Source: Bacteroidaceae bacterium
GTDB taxonomy: Bacteria > Bacteroidota > Bacteroidia > Bacteroidales > Bacteroidaceae
Direction: 5' to 3'
NCBI GenBank assembly: GCA_024401275.1
Contig: JAKSLJ010000002.1
Span: 1 to 64,000 of the forward strand
DNA: 64,000 bases
A program made the translations under genes and the position numbers. Shown here in pieces: positions 51,175 through 61,106 of this stretch; within the stretch, counting starts at the first letter, position 1, and every line of letters starts with the position of its first letter. The notes below the pieces were generated by a model that had not been told where the DNA came from, ran no database searches, and was given only the letters and a program-made list of their open reading frames with translations.

Positions 51175-52449
51175 TCAGACATTATAGAACTCCGTAAAAG
51201 CCTTTATGCAATAGAGATGATCCTGCACGCTTCCAGTTTCACGAACAGAGTGCATAGACCAGATTGGATTGCCCATATCTACGCCACGAAGAGGAATCTG
51301 AGATGTGAGAATATTGCCAAGAGTGCTGCCACCAGCAACGTCGCTGTGGTTTACGAAGGTCTGACAAGGAACGCCCGCCTTTTCGCAGATAGAGCGGAAA
51401 ACAGCAGCAGAATCGGCGTCGGAAGCATACTTTTGCGATGCATTGAACTTGATGACTGGACCTCCGTGCATGACAGGATGGTTTGTCGGGTCATATTTCT
51501 CTGCGTAGTTAGGATGAAGGGCGTGAGCGTTGTCTGCCGAAATCATGAATGAATGTTCTATGGCACGATAGAAATTTTCGCCGCTGCCTGCTATGCGTTT
51601 CAGCATATTGCGAAGAACGGGCGAATGAGCACCTTGCTTTGTGCCGCTGCCGGTTTCCTCGTTGTCGAAGATTGCCATTACCTGCGTTTCGTCTGAAATC
51701 TCTGATGCAAGAAGGGCTGAGAGGGCGGCATGAACCATTGAGAGATCGTCAAGACGACCAGAAGAAATTAAATCCTGATGATAGCCGACAAGGCAAGCAG
51801 GAGTGGTGTCGTAGAGATAGAGATCGAAGTCGAGAATGTCTTTCTGCTCGACGCTTAGCTCTTCGCAGATAATGTTTATGAGAAGATTCTCGCCTTCAAG
51901 ACGATTGTTTACAGCGCCTATGATTGGCAGCATGTCTTTCTGCTTGCTGAGCTTCACGCCATCGTTCACTTGGCGATTAAAGTGAATGGCGAGGTTTGGG
52001 ATTGTCAGCAATGGAGTTTTTATGTGAAGAAGCTTTGTCTCTGGTTTCAGGATGTTTTCGCTGCGAAGAATGACACGACCTGCGATTGAGAGAGGACGGT
52101 CGAACCAAGTAGAGAGAATTGGTCCGCCATAGACTTCGGTATTGAGCTTTACCATTCCTCCCTCGCATAGCATTTCGCTATTAGGTTTTATGCGAAAAGT
52201 TGGTGAGTCGCAATGGGCGCAGATAAGTTTGAAACCAGCTTCTTCCACTGGCTTTTTTCCAACGCGAAAAGCATAGACAGAGGAGTCGTTCTTGGTGATG
52301 AAAAAACAGTCGCCTGCTTTCATCTTTGGCCATTTCTCACCGGCATCAAGAGTCTTGAAACCAGCGGATTCAAGGATTTTTACTATTGTTTTTGCGGCCA
52401 GGAAGTTAACTGGCGAAGCGTCAAGGAAGTTCAGAAGATTCTGTATCAT
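51175..52449 (-). CDS. M18 family aminopeptidase
   Basis: The 424-residue protein shows the aspartyl-aminopeptidase pattern: FKLICAHCDSPTFRIKPN (zinc His and Asp), SSGRLDDLSMVHAALSAL (bridging Asp), MAIFDNEETGSGTKQGAHSP (Glu pair), and the C-terminal NPIWSMHSVRETGSVQDH. It is a cytoplasmic dizinc peptidase that removes N-terminal acidic residues from peptides. It stands alone, and the gap after its start holds CGCCGAAATCGGCG repeats. Confidence 0.93.
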   Translation of the reverse strand: MIQNLLNFLDASPVNFLAAKTIVKILESAGFKTLDAGEKWPKMKAGDCFFITKNDSSVYAFRVGKKPVEEAGFKLICAHCDSPTFRIKPNSEMLCEGGMVKLNTEVYGGPILSTWFDRPLSIAGRVILRSENILKPETKLLHIKTPLLTIPNLAIHFNRQVNDGVKLSKQKDMLPIIGAVNNRLEGENLLINIICEELSVEQKDILDFDLYLYDTTPACLVGYHQDLISSGRLDDLSMVHAALSALLASEISDETQVMAIFDNEETGSGTKQGAHSPVLRNMLKRIAGSGENFYRAIEHSFMISADNAHALHPNYAEKYDPTNHPVMHGGPVIKFNASQKYASDADSAAVFRSICEKAGVPCQTFVNHSDVAGGSTLGNILTSQIPLRGVDMGNPIWSMHSVRETGSVQDHLYCIKAFTEFYNV

Positions 52450-52467
52450 GATGGTTTTGGTTATGAT

Positions 52468-52579
52468 CGCCGAACTCGGCGGTTGATTTTGAAGGAATTG
52501 ATTGCCGAAATCGGCTTTTTTTGCGGAGGAACGCCGAAATCGGCGGTGAGTTTGGAGAGGTGGTACGCCGAAATCGGCG
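52468..52579. repeat. Four CGCCGAAATCGGCG palindromes
   Basis: Copies lie at 52468-52482, 52504-52515, 52532-52545 and 52566-52579, with a fifth at 53452-53463 on the other side of the K+ channel gene. They fill the gap between the M18 start and the channel stop. Confidence 0.88.
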
Positions 52580-52589
52580 TTTTTAATAT

Positions 52590-53429
52590 TTAGCTATTTT
52601 CTTTTGGGAGGAGTTTGGAACCGCAAGCGTCGCAGAATTTTGCGTGTTCCAAGTGCTTTGTCTTGCCGCATGAAGGGCAGACGTATTTTTTACGCTTAGC
52701 ACGTTCCTTAACCATTTCTGCACTTACGATACCTGTTGGGATGGCAACAATAGTGTAACCTATGAGCATCATCATGGAAAGCAGGGTTTTTCCAAGACCA
52801 GTTGTCGGAGTCGTGTCGCCATAACCAACGGTTGTCATGGTTACGATGCTACAGTAGATTCCGTCAAGTGCTGTGTTTATCGTAGAATCGCTACCGCTTT
52901 CCACAACCCAAAGAATACATCCCATGCAGATGTTCAGTATGAAGACAAAGAAGAAAAACACGAGGATTTTGTTCATACTTTTCTGCAAAGAGATAAGCAA
53001 TTCGTGACCTTCTTCCAGGAAGTTAAGCATGCGGAAAACGCGGAAGACGCGGATGATGCGAAGCGTTCTCAAGCCAACATTGTAGCCGAACGGGATGATA
53101 CTGAGAAGGTCGATTATTCCGAAGAAGCTAAGTGCGTATTCCTTTGGGTTAGGATGGCTATAGATTCGCAGAATGTATTCGCAGATGAAGAACACTTGCA
53201 GAAGCATTTCCAAACCGATGAAACCATAGTGGATCCAATCGTGACCGTTGACGTAATTCTGTACAATGCTGTCAAAGACAATAAGGAGAACGCTTACAGA
53301 GATGAGTACAAGCAGAATGACGTCAAAGCGTTTGCCAGCAGGAGTGTCCGTTCCGAAGATTATCTGATAGATTTTGTCCTTCAGTTGTTGGTTGCCTTTT
53401 AGTTCTTGAATTTTGCTTTTTATAGACAT
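52590..53429 (-). CDS. Voltage-gated-type potassium channel
   Basis: Six hydrophobic segments are visible. S4 has the spaced arginines VGLRTLRIIRVFRVFRML, and the pore has SIVTMTTVGYGDTTP, the K+ selectivity filter. The C-terminus adds a small zinc ribbon (YVCPSCGKTKHLEHAKFCDACGSKLL), an uncommon extra that may sense or fix the tetramer. The protein conducts K+ across the inner membrane. Confidence 0.92.
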   Translation of the reverse strand: MSIKSKIQELKGNQQLKDKIYQIIFGTDTPAGKRFDVILLVLISVSVLLIVFDSIVQNYVNGHDWIHYGFIGLEMLLQVFFICEYILRIYSHPNPKEYALSFFGIIDLLSIIPFGYNVGLRTLRIIRVFRVFRMLNFLEEGHELLISLQKSMNKILVFFFFVFILNICMGCILWVVESGSDSTINTALDGIYCSIVTMTTVGYGDTTPTTGLGKTLLSMMMLIGYTIVAIPTGIVSAEMVKERAKRKKYVCPSCGKTKHLEHAKFCDACGSKLLPKENS

Positions 53430-53480
53430 GATAGGGGGTATTCATTTTTATGCCGAAATCGGCGGTTGTGTTTTTGTTTC

Positions 53481-56198
53481 TTATTCCTGACAAAGTTCCA
53501 CAAATGGACAGTATTGGCAAGTTTTTAGGTCGGAGGCTATACTGAATGTTCGCTTGTTAAGCATGTTGTGAAGCACATTATGAAGTTGCTCTTCGTAATC
53601 TTGCTTTACAGAACTTATGTCTTGGAGAGGTTCTTTGTTGAGAGTGATGATCGGGTTATACTCAGCGTCCTTGCTGCCTACATCCTTGTTTCTGATATAG
53701 TATAGAGCAGGAGCAACAGGCAGATGTTCTGGATTATAATTAGAATTGTCAGATATAGCTATTGAGTAAAGAGACGTCTGACGGTAGTAGCCAGCACCCT
53801 CTTTACTATTGTCGAACATGTCTTCTACTTCAAGAAATTTCGGTTCGTCCTTAGTATGATCAGTTCCTGTCTTGTAGTCAACGACGCGGAGAATCTGTTT
53901 GCCTTGTCCGTCAGTTACCTTGTCAAGACGGTCAACGGCACCTCCGATACGAATGTTTACATCGCCTTCTGGAGTTTCGACTGTGTAGTTCTTATAGTAT
54001 CTGTTTTCAAGGGAGACGATAGAGAACGGAGTGCTTTTAATGTCGTTCTTCAACATTCGTTTCATGTACTCCTTGACAATACTTTTCAAAAGTTCTTCCA
54101 TGCCGTTGCTCTCCATGCTGACATTTTCGCCATAAAGTTCTTTCTTCGTCTTTTCGAGAGCTGCGTTGATGTGCGGAACGAGCAGAGCGTCTTTCTTGAC
54201 ATACTCCTCGAGCATGGAAGATGTTATGGTGTTTGTGCCAAACTTACGGTACAAATCTTCTGCTGCATTATGGAAGAATGTTCCGAAAGCAGCTGCGTCC
54301 ATTGTCTCTTCTTCGTCTTTTTCTTCACGAAGTTTGCGGTAATACTGGTAGTAGAACTTCTTTTCGCAACTCATATAGACATTTATTGCAGAAGGCGAGA
54401 TGCCGCCTTTCTTGCGTTCTTCTATGTATTGGAGAAGTTCTTCTTCCGTAGATTCACACGGCTGCGGACGCTTTGTGTGAGTTACGAAATCCGTTTGCAG
54501 AGAGATTTGCTTTATCTGTTTTGGATTGTTTACAATCAGATTAAGCAAGAAGCGACTCATTTCTCCTGGAGAAGTGTCGCTGCCACTTGCGTTATATACG
54601 AGCGTAACATCCTTACAACGCTTCAACAAACGATAGAAATAATATGCAAAGATATTTGTTCTGTCGTCGGATGTGCTGAGCTCAAAGGCGCGCTTGATAG
54701 AGTAGGGGATGACGGAGTTTTCGCTTCCTCCCTTTGGAAGAACGCCTTCGTTGCAAGAGAGCATTATGATGTGGTCGAAGTCGAGATTTCGCGTCTCAAG
54801 CATGCCCATTATCTGAATGCCTTTTGCTGGTTCGCCATGGAACGGAATGGTGGCAGTAAGTATGATTTCCTTGTAGAGACGAACAAGGGTGAGAGCGTCA
54901 ATGTCAAGATAGTTCTGCTCGTGAAGTGTCTTCAGGCGAGTGATAATGTTATAGGTGCGGAAAGTTGCTTCCTGAAGGAGCTGAGAATTGTGGCTTTCAG
55001 GAAGTTTCTTTATAGAAGAAGCGATAGCGGAAATTGCGCTTTCCAAAGCGGAAAGGATGGCGGAAACGGAGCGGGGGATAGCTGCCGAAGCGGACGCTTC
55101 GGGAACAATGGCAGCTTTTGGGGGGACGGCGGCATGCTTGTGAAGCGGATGACCTTCAAGGTTTCTGAGGTAAGAAAGTCGGTAGCGTTGTCCGTCTTTT
55201 GTCAAGCCTTCGGTGTAGAGCTCAAGGAGAGTAGCGATGTAAGATGCGGGCTGTGTTTCTGCAAGTGGAAAACCAGCTGTAATATTCACTGGGCCAACAC
55301 CTTCTGGAAGGCTATAAGTGGCAGAAGGAAGCATGTGCTCGTCGCAAAGAACGATAGCTGTTCTGCGACCGCCGTCTATGCGCTTGTTTTCCTGAAGCCA
55401 TTTCTCTATGAAGCGAGTTTGAAGATTGTCGGTAAGAGCTTGAGCAATAGTTATTTGCGCCTCTTTGTTTACTGTGAGGATGCTTGCTTCATCGTCTTTT
55501 ATTGAGAGCTTATCAGCAAGAGTAAGGAAGAGTTTCTCTTCGCAGCGAAGGCGTTTGTTGAAACCAATTGCGTAGTACTTTTCAAACTTGAAATCTTCGT
55601 ATTTTACCTTCTCTACAACATCGCGATAGAGCATTCCTTCGTAAGCAATTCCGAGAGAATACAGTTTCTCCTTGAAGTCGCTGTAGATGTCGTAGAGATT
55701 ATTCCAAAGAGAAACGAATTTCTGCTTCAATTTCGACTCCTTATCTTTCGTAAAAGAGTTGAAGTAATGCATCAGAAGCTTCTGCTGTTCCTCTGTGAGA
55801 TGAGCTATTGAATCCATCTCATGGAGGTTGCTTATGTTTGTAAAGAGCTGCTTGGCGTCTGCGAGAGATTTGTCTGCATTATCAAAGTCGGCAAGGAGGA
55901 TCTCGCCCCAAGCATAGAACTTGTCAAGCGATTGGTTCTCGTGAGTTATCTTGCAGTAGCTTTTATGCAGAAGGCTTACCAATTGAATGTGGTCGGCAAG
56001 CAGAAGCTTTGACTGCTGCTGGAAGAATTCCGAGATGGAGTAATACTTCGGAGCGAAGACAGCTTCTCCACCGGCTGCCTCAAGAAGGTAGTCGTTCATC
56101 CAAAGCGAAGCACGCTTGTTTGGAAAAACCATAGCAATCTTGGCAAGGTTCTTGCCGTGAGAGCTTATGAGGTTATATGCTATTTCTTTTAGGAACAT
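53481..56198 (-). CDS. addB: AddB-like helicase/nuclease subunit of a recombination-repair complex
   Basis: The 905-residue protein begins FLKEIAYNLISSHGKNLAKIAMVFPNKRASLWM, the inactivated-helicase start of AddB-like proteins. It ends with a RecB-type nuclease: PSAINVYMSCEKKFYYQYYRKLRE, GGAVDRLDK, LRVVDYKTG, and the iron-sulphur Cys cluster CQYCPFVELC. With the AddA-like protein encoded 11 bp upstream it should process double-strand ends for RecA loading. Residues of about 366-375 (IVPEASASA) are a translated family B hairpin within a low-complexity, Ala/Ser-rich stretch of about 40 residues not expected in the family. Confidence 0.88.
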   Translation of the reverse strand: MFLKEIAYNLISSHGKNLAKIAMVFPNKRASLWMNDYLLEAAGGEAVFAPKYYSISEFFQQQSKLLLADHIQLVSLLHKSYCKITHENQSLDKFYAWGEILLADFDNADKSLADAKQLFTNISNLHEMDSIAHLTEEQQKLLMHYFNSFTKDKESKLKQKFVSLWNNLYDIYSDFKEKLYSLGIAYEGMLYRDVVEKVKYEDFKFEKYYAIGFNKRLRCEEKLFLTLADKLSIKDDEASILTVNKEAQITIAQALTDNLQTRFIEKWLQENKRIDGGRRTAIVLCDEHMLPSATYSLPEGVGPVNITAGFPLAETQPASYIATLLELYTEGLTKDGQRYRLSYLRNLEGHPLHKHAAVPPKAAIVPEASASAAIPRSVSAILSALESAISAIASSIKKLPESHNSQLLQEATFRTYNIITRLKTLHEQNYLDIDALTLVRLYKEIILTATIPFHGEPAKGIQIMGMLETRNLDFDHIIMLSCNEGVLPKGGSENSVIPYSIKRAFELSTSDDRTNIFAYYFYRLLKRCKDVTLVYNASGSDTSPGEMSRFLLNLIVNNPKQIKQISLQTDFVTHTKRPQPCESTEEELLQYIEERKKGGISPSAINVYMSCEKKFYYQYYRKLREEKDEEETMDAAAFGTFFHNAAEDLYRKFGTNTITSSMLEEYVKKDALLVPHINAALEKTKKELYGENVSMESNGMEELLKSIVKEYMKRMLKNDIKSTPFSIVSLENRYYKNYTVETPEGDVNIRIGGAVDRLDKVTDGQGKQILRVVDYKTGTDHTKDEPKFLEVEDMFDNSKEGAGYYRQTSLYSIAISDNSNYNPEHLPVAPALYYIRNKDVGSKDAEYNPIITLNKEPLQDISSVKQDYEEQLHNVLHNMLNKRTFSIASDLKTCQYCPFVELCQE
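55085..55112. repeat. Family B hairpin inserted in frame in addB
   Basis: CCGAAGCGGACGCTTCGG followed by GAACAATGGC is the same core as at 49333. On the coding strand it reads as part of AAIVPEASASAAIPR. Confidence 0.92.
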
Positions 56199-56209
56199 TT
56201 TTCTTCTTC

Positions 56210-59200
56210 TTAGATTTCTTCTATCTTGTCTGTATAAACATACCAGAGGAAGGCTTTAACATTTGGCATACCTATCTGCTGGAGAAGCTCTTTGTATTCG
56301 GTAATCTGCTTTTCGTAACTTTCGTGCGGCTTTCCGAACTTGTAGTCAATAACGATTGTTTCCTTACCGTTGGTAATCACTCTGTCAGGTCTTTTTGGAC
56401 CTTCGTTTGTCAGTATGGAACATTCGTTGAAGACCTGCCACTCTTTAGAGAACCAATGCTTGGCTTGTTCGTTACCTTCTATTCTCTTGCGAATGAGCGC
56501 AGATTGTTTGCTGTTTTCTATAACGCCTTCAAATTCAAGTTTCTGCAATACGCCGTCAACATCGTCAACCGTATTTATTTGCGAAAGAACATTATGAAGC
56601 AGCAAACCTGTAGAAATGAAGCTGTTATCGTCTTCGTCTTCTTCTTCGCTGGTAGAAAAGATGAAGTCCTTGCTTCGGTTACTTTGCACAAATTCAACTG
56701 CTAATTGACTGTTGTGCAAACTTAGGCTGACAGGCTCAACAGGCATCTCAAAGACGTTTTCTGGAGTATCTTCGTTAGACTCTTTTGGGGCATTTTTCTT
56801 TTCTTTTATTGCAAACGAACCGAAGTGCTTGGTATAGCCGAAGAAATCTTTTTCGTCTTCTGTCTCAAACTCAATTGTCTGATAAGAGAATGCGTCTTTG
56901 TCAAAGTTGTCAAGGCATTCTTCTACGAGTACTGAAATATGACCTGTACCATATTTATCGGCTGGAGTATTGGAAATTGCTTCGTCCAGCTTTCGGCTTG
57001 TCTGACCATAGAAATAAAGATTCTTTCCAGCACGCGTGAAGGCTACATAGATTAGATTTAGATTATCTATTGTGTTATTGATTATCTCTTGTTCATAATC
57101 TTCTGCGAAAATCGTGTTAGCAAGTTCCTTGTTAGTATGGATAAGAGTAAACGGCAGCTGGTTGAAAGGCGGAGTATTTAGTTCAACCCAGATTTTGTTC
57201 TTCTTTGTGTTAGACGGCCATCCGCCGTCAGCTACGATGACATTGTCAAACTCAAGACCTTTACTTTTGTGGATAGTCATCATCTGAATGCCGTCGGTTG
57301 ACTCTGTTTCGATAGCTTTCTCAGAGATTGTTTCGTCCCAATACCTTAGGAAATTTCGAATGGTAGAAGTATTCTTGCTTGCAAAGTCCTTGAGATAGTC
57401 GAAGAAGGCGGAAATAAATGCGCTGTCGCCCTTGAATGAAATGATATTGAAGGCGCGGAAAATATCTTCAACAACGTCGAGCAAAGGCTTCTTTGCGTCT
57501 ATCTTTTCAATGAGAATCTTGCATTCTTCAGCCGACTTCCCAGAGTACTTTTCAATTGTGGCAAGAAGAATCTTGTCTTCCGGATTAAGTAGAAGTCTAA
57601 GCGCACATATTATGGCGCAAACAGCTGTAGAAGAGCCAAGTATGAAACTCTCCATGCTGACAACTTTTATCTCAGGATAGTTGTCCATAAACTCCTTTGC
57701 CAATTCAGTTAGAATCATATTCCCTCTGCCGAGAATGGCAATATCCTTGGCTTCAACTCCGCGAGAGATAAGCTCTTCAACTTTCTGACAGATCATGCTG
57801 TGGCGTTGCTTATAAGCCTTCTCCGAAAGCATGTGAAATTCCACTTCGCCCTTTTCTTCTGTTATGCCTGGCTTAACATTCTGATGAACGTCGCTATAAG
57901 CTTTCTGCACATTGCAGATGTTCATAGCCTGGTCGAAGAAAGCGTTGTTGAAGTTTATGATGTTCGCTTCCGAGCGGAAGTTTGTGTCAAGGTTTTCTAT
58001 CTTCGTGTCAGATTCATTATTGAATTCCTGCTTGATATTGTCAAGAAGTTTCCAGTCGCCATCTCTCCAACGGTAAATGCTCTGCTTGACATCGCCGACA
58101 ATCATGGAGCCGACTGTTCCGCGAGCTTCCTCTGAGTTATAGTGGCTCATGGTTTCTTGAAGCAGATTCTTGAAGTTATGCCATTGGAGAGTGCTTGTGT
58201 CCTGGAATTCATCTATCATAAGATGGCGCACCTGAGTACCGATTTTCTCAAAGATAAACGGCGAATCGCTCGTGCCAATCATGTCGGCAAGGAGCTGGTT
58301 TGTGCTTGAGAGAAGGAAGCGGTTTGCCTTTTTGTTGCTTGCGTCAACAACTTCCTCAATAGTTCCGAGAAGTTCCAGGTTGTTAAGGTTTATGCGAATC
58401 GCTTTGCTTGAATTAATTATTAATGCAAGTTTGTCGTGGAGGGCCAAATAATCGCGAAGAGCAGGAAGAAGAACTTCCGCAATCTTCTGCGTTCCATATT
58501 TTTTATTATCGGCTGCTTTCTGCCAATTGTTCTCGTCTTCAGCATATTTTCTTACCTTGGAAGGAATGGAAACAACATCGCCGTTTTCTATGTATTGATA
58601 CATTTTCCCCAAACCACTTCTGTTGCTGTCTGAGAACTTGCTGATGTCAAAACCTTGCGCTTCAATAACGTTTTTCAGTTTTTGTGCAGCAGAAACTATG
58701 TTTTCTGTTGATGTCTTGACAAGATTGTCAAGCATCAGCTTATATTCCTTGAAGACGTTATTGCTCTGCGATTCTTCAAAAAGTGCTTTGTATTCCTTGG
58801 AATGGCTCTGGTAGAAATCTGAGAAAATGTTCCTTCCGAAATCCTTAAGTCCGTTGATGACGTTCCAAGTCTTTCCCTCCCTCATGTTCTCCTCGGCAAA
58901 ATCCTTGATGCGTTTGAAGATGTAGTCAGTTGGTTCAAGGTTGTCGATCAGTTCGTCCACAGCCTTGTTCTTCACTTGCTCACCGTTAAGTTCAACGTGC
59001 ATATTTGATACGATGTCGAGCTCTCGCGTCATGTTTCGTAGCACGCGCTGGAAGAATGAATCTATGGTTTCTATACGGAAATGGCCGTAGTCGTTGAGTA
59101 TCAATCCCAAGGCTACAGCAGCATTCTTTCGCACATCACATTCCTTCATGCCCATCTCTTTCGTGATGCGTTCCATATATCCTTTAGAAGACGCCAAACC

Positions 59201-59392
59201 CTCTCGCAACCCATAAAGTTGCGAAAGGATTCTTATTTTCATTTCCTGTGTAGCTTTCTTGGTGAAAGTTACGGCAAGTATGCTTTTGTATTCATCGGGC
59301 CTTAGCATTAGCAGTTTGATGTACTCAACCACCAGTCGGAAGGTTTTTCCTGCTCCTGCTGAAGCACGATAGACAGTTAATGGTGCGGGCAT
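56210..59392 (-). CDS. addA: AddA-like UvrD-family helicase/nuclease
   Basis: The 1060-residue protein starts with Walker A TVYRASAGAGKTFRLVVEYI and AVTFTKKATQEMKIRIL. It has the UvrD motif II region (MIDEFQDTSTLQW), GDVKQSIYRWRDGD, MTIHKSKGLEFDNVIVAD and LIYVAFTRA, and ends with a RecB nuclease core, RPDRVITNGKETIVIDYKFG and QITEYKELL. It is the motor of the AddAB (RecBCD-like) complex. Its stop lies 11 bp before the addB start, so the two are cotranscribed. Confidence 0.93.
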   Translation of the reverse strand: MPAPLTVYRASAGAGKTFRLVVEYIKLLMLRPDEYKSILAVTFTKKATQEMKIRILSQLYGLREGLASSKGYMERITKEMGMKECDVRKNAAVALGLILNDYGHFRIETIDSFFQRVLRNMTRELDIVSNMHVELNGEQVKNKAVDELIDNLEPTDYIFKRIKDFAEENMREGKTWNVINGLKDFGRNIFSDFYQSHSKEYKALFEESQSNNVFKEYKLMLDNLVKTSTENIVSAAQKLKNVIEAQGFDISKFSDSNRSGLGKMYQYIENGDVVSIPSKVRKYAEDENNWQKAADNKKYGTQKIAEVLLPALRDYLALHDKLALIINSSKAIRINLNNLELLGTIEEVVDASNKKANRFLLSSTNQLLADMIGTSDSPFIFEKIGTQVRHLMIDEFQDTSTLQWHNFKNLLQETMSHYNSEEARGTVGSMIVGDVKQSIYRWRDGDWKLLDNIKQEFNNESDTKIENLDTNFRSEANIINFNNAFFDQAMNICNVQKAYSDVHQNVKPGITEEKGEVEFHMLSEKAYKQRHSMICQKVEELISRGVEAKDIAILGRGNMILTELAKEFMDNYPEIKVVSMESFILGSSTAVCAIICALRLLLNPEDKILLATIEKYSGKSAEECKILIEKIDAKKPLLDVVEDIFRAFNIISFKGDSAFISAFFDYLKDFASKNTSTIRNFLRYWDETISEKAIETESTDGIQMMTIHKSKGLEFDNVIVADGGWPSNTKKNKIWVELNTPPFNQLPFTLIHTNKELANTIFAEDYEQEIINNTIDNLNLIYVAFTRAGKNLYFYGQTSRKLDEAISNTPADKYGTGHISVLVEECLDNFDKDAFSYQTIEFETEDEKDFFGYTKHFGSFAIKEKKNAPKESNEDTPENVFEMPVEPVSLSLHNSQLAVEFVQSNRSKDFIFSTSEEEDEDDNSFISTGLLLHNVLSQINTVDDVDGVLQKLEFEGVIENSKQSALIRKRIEGNEQAKHWFSKEWQVFNECSILTNEGPKRPDRVITNGKETIVIDYKFGKPHESYEKQITEYKELLQQIGMPNVKAFLWYVYTDKIEEI

Positions 59393-59394
59393 TA

Positions 59395-59480
59395 GATTGA
59401 TTTACTAATTTACTGATTTTTAATTTACAATTTGCACAAATTTGCACAAAAGGGTCAGACCCCTTTGTGCAATTTTGCGA
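59395..59480. repeat. Family C palindrome copy 4 with ATTTAC repeats
   Basis: Short TTTACTAATTTACTG units lead into TTTGCACAAATTTGCACAAA and a family C palindrome (59439-59476). The element lies directly after the stop of the FadL-like gene (minus strand) and before addA, and may terminate the former. Confidence 0.85.
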
Positions 59481-59481
59481 G

Positions 59482-61020
59482 TTAGAATCTGTACGTAAGT
59501 GTACAGAGTGCCTGGTGGCGCTTGTTGTTTACATCAACGCTACATGCAGGTGTGTTGCCGTTGATGTTGCAGTAAGGAGCAAACTCACCCTTCTTGTCAG
59601 AATACTGATAAGCGAGATCGAGCGAGAATTCTGGGCTAATGTTGAAGCCAAGACCTGCTGTGAAGCGGTTTGTAGCCTTCCAATTTGTGTAGTCAGTTGT
59701 TGAAGAGTAGTATGTTCCAGGGCTGTCGAGAGTGATGTCCTTGTATGCATCTTCCTTGTACATCGGAGAAACATAGTTGTAACCCAAACGAACTGCCACT
59801 TCAGGAACTACGCGCACTTCTGCACCAACCTTGAATGTAGAAACACCCTTGAGCGAACGTTCTGTATGGTCGCACATGTTGCGGTCGTTATAAGCGCTTT
59901 CATAGTAGTTGTAACGTCCTCCTTCAGCTTCCTTAATTTCGCTTTTGAGAGAAGAGTAGTCAACATAGTTGAACGAAGCTCCAATGGCAAGGAATCTACC
60001 AAAGGTAGTACCTGCGCTTAAGCCGAACTTCCAAGGTGTGCTGATTTCGTATTCATAAACCTCTCCGGTACTTAGAACTTTCTTGTTTGAACCGTAATCT
60101 GTATTGTTGTAGATAGCGGTATTGTTCCTTGTGCGAAGATCGTACCATGTAGGAGTTTCAACAGAGAGACCGATACGGAATGGGCTTGCTTCGATAGGAC
60201 GGAAGATGATACCACCCTTTAGACTTGCTCCAACACCACTAATATGGCGGCTATCTTCAAGTTCTACATTTCCGATAGTTTCACCTCCGTTGAGGAGATT
60301 CTCCCTAAAAAGAGAATTGTTCTGGTAGTGAACGTCAGAGATTGTTATACCGAAACCATAGTAAATGCGATCATGAGAATTGCATGAAAGGATAATGTCG
60401 TAGTTGCCAATATAGCCCTTGCGTTCTCTGCCGAGATAATAGCCGCTTGCACTATAGCATCCGAGATCACCACTATTGTCGTTTGTATGCATGAGAGTGT
60501 TCTCGTAGAGATAGTCCACCTGAGTGTAAGCATCATCACCTAAGTAGCTATGATACTTCTCGTATGTAGTTGTGTTCTGTGAGCCGTAGTAGGTCTTTCC
60601 GTCGTACTGGTAAGGAAGAGTAGCGCCTGTAAGATTGAGAATTTGGTTGAAGTTGGTCGACTTGCGGTAGCCGAAGCCGAGGTTAAGTTGAGAATCATAA
60701 TCTCTGATCATAGGCAGAACAACACCTATCTGGTCGAAGTTTACGTTACCCTTGGAGTCGCCAGAAATGTTTCCGCCGTTTGGCTGCTGAGAATAGCCGA
60801 ATGTGGCTGATACGCTTCCGCTACGGCTAAGTCCGAGAGCTGCAGGGTTTTCGCCTGCTGCAGAGATGTCAGCTCCGAGAGCTTCCATTGCTCCACCCAT
60901 GCCCACGTACTTTGCTGTACCGTTAAGGTCTTGAGTAGCGATTTCTGCGTCCTGGTATGTTTCCTGTGCCATTGCTCCCATGGAAGAGAGCAGAAGGGCT
61001 GCTGTCATTATCTTTTTCAT
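59482..61020 (-). CDS. FadL/OMPP1-family outer membrane protein
   Basis: A signal peptide (MKKIMTAALLLSSMGAMAQ) is followed by GTAKYVGMGGAMEALGADISAAGENPAALG, the hatch-like N-terminal segment of FadL-type porins, then about 14 amphipathic strands with aromatic girdles (NWKATNRFTAGLGFNISPEFSLDLAYQYSD) and a terminal Phe (LTYRF), the outer-membrane assembly signal. It probably allows entry of a hydrophobic compound. The substrate is unknown. Confidence 0.9.
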   Translation of the reverse strand: MKKIMTAALLLSSMGAMAQETYQDAEIATQDLNGTAKYVGMGGAMEALGADISAAGENPAALGLSRSGSVSATFGYSQQPNGGNISGDSKGNVNFDQIGVVLPMIRDYDSQLNLGFGYRKSTNFNQILNLTGATLPYQYDGKTYYGSQNTTTYEKYHSYLGDDAYTQVDYLYENTLMHTNDNSGDLGCYSASGYYLGRERKGYIGNYDIILSCNSHDRIYYGFGITISDVHYQNNSLFRENLLNGGETIGNVELEDSRHISGVGASLKGGIIFRPIEASPFRIGLSVETPTWYDLRTRNNTAIYNNTDYGSNKKVLSTGEVYEYEISTPWKFGLSAGTTFGRFLAIGASFNYVDYSSLKSEIKEAEGGRYNYYESAYNDRNMCDHTERSLKGVSTFKVGAEVRVVPEVAVRLGYNYVSPMYKEDAYKDITLDSPGTYYSSTTDYTNWKATNRFTAGLGFNISPEFSLDLAYQYSDKKGEFAPYCNINGNTPACSVDVNNKRHQALCTLTYRF

Positions 61021-61106
61021 AGTTGTATATTTGTTGTGAGTTTTCGTATTATTGCATTAATCCATCCCTTACAAGGGAGAACTGTATGACATTCAAACAG
61101 AGGAAT

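Noticed and set aside
53856-55505. 549-codon plus-strand open frame opposite addB
   Set aside because: It is antisense to the AddB-like gene with its clear nuclease and Cys-cluster motifs. The high Cys/Phe/Val content is typical of a shadow frame.
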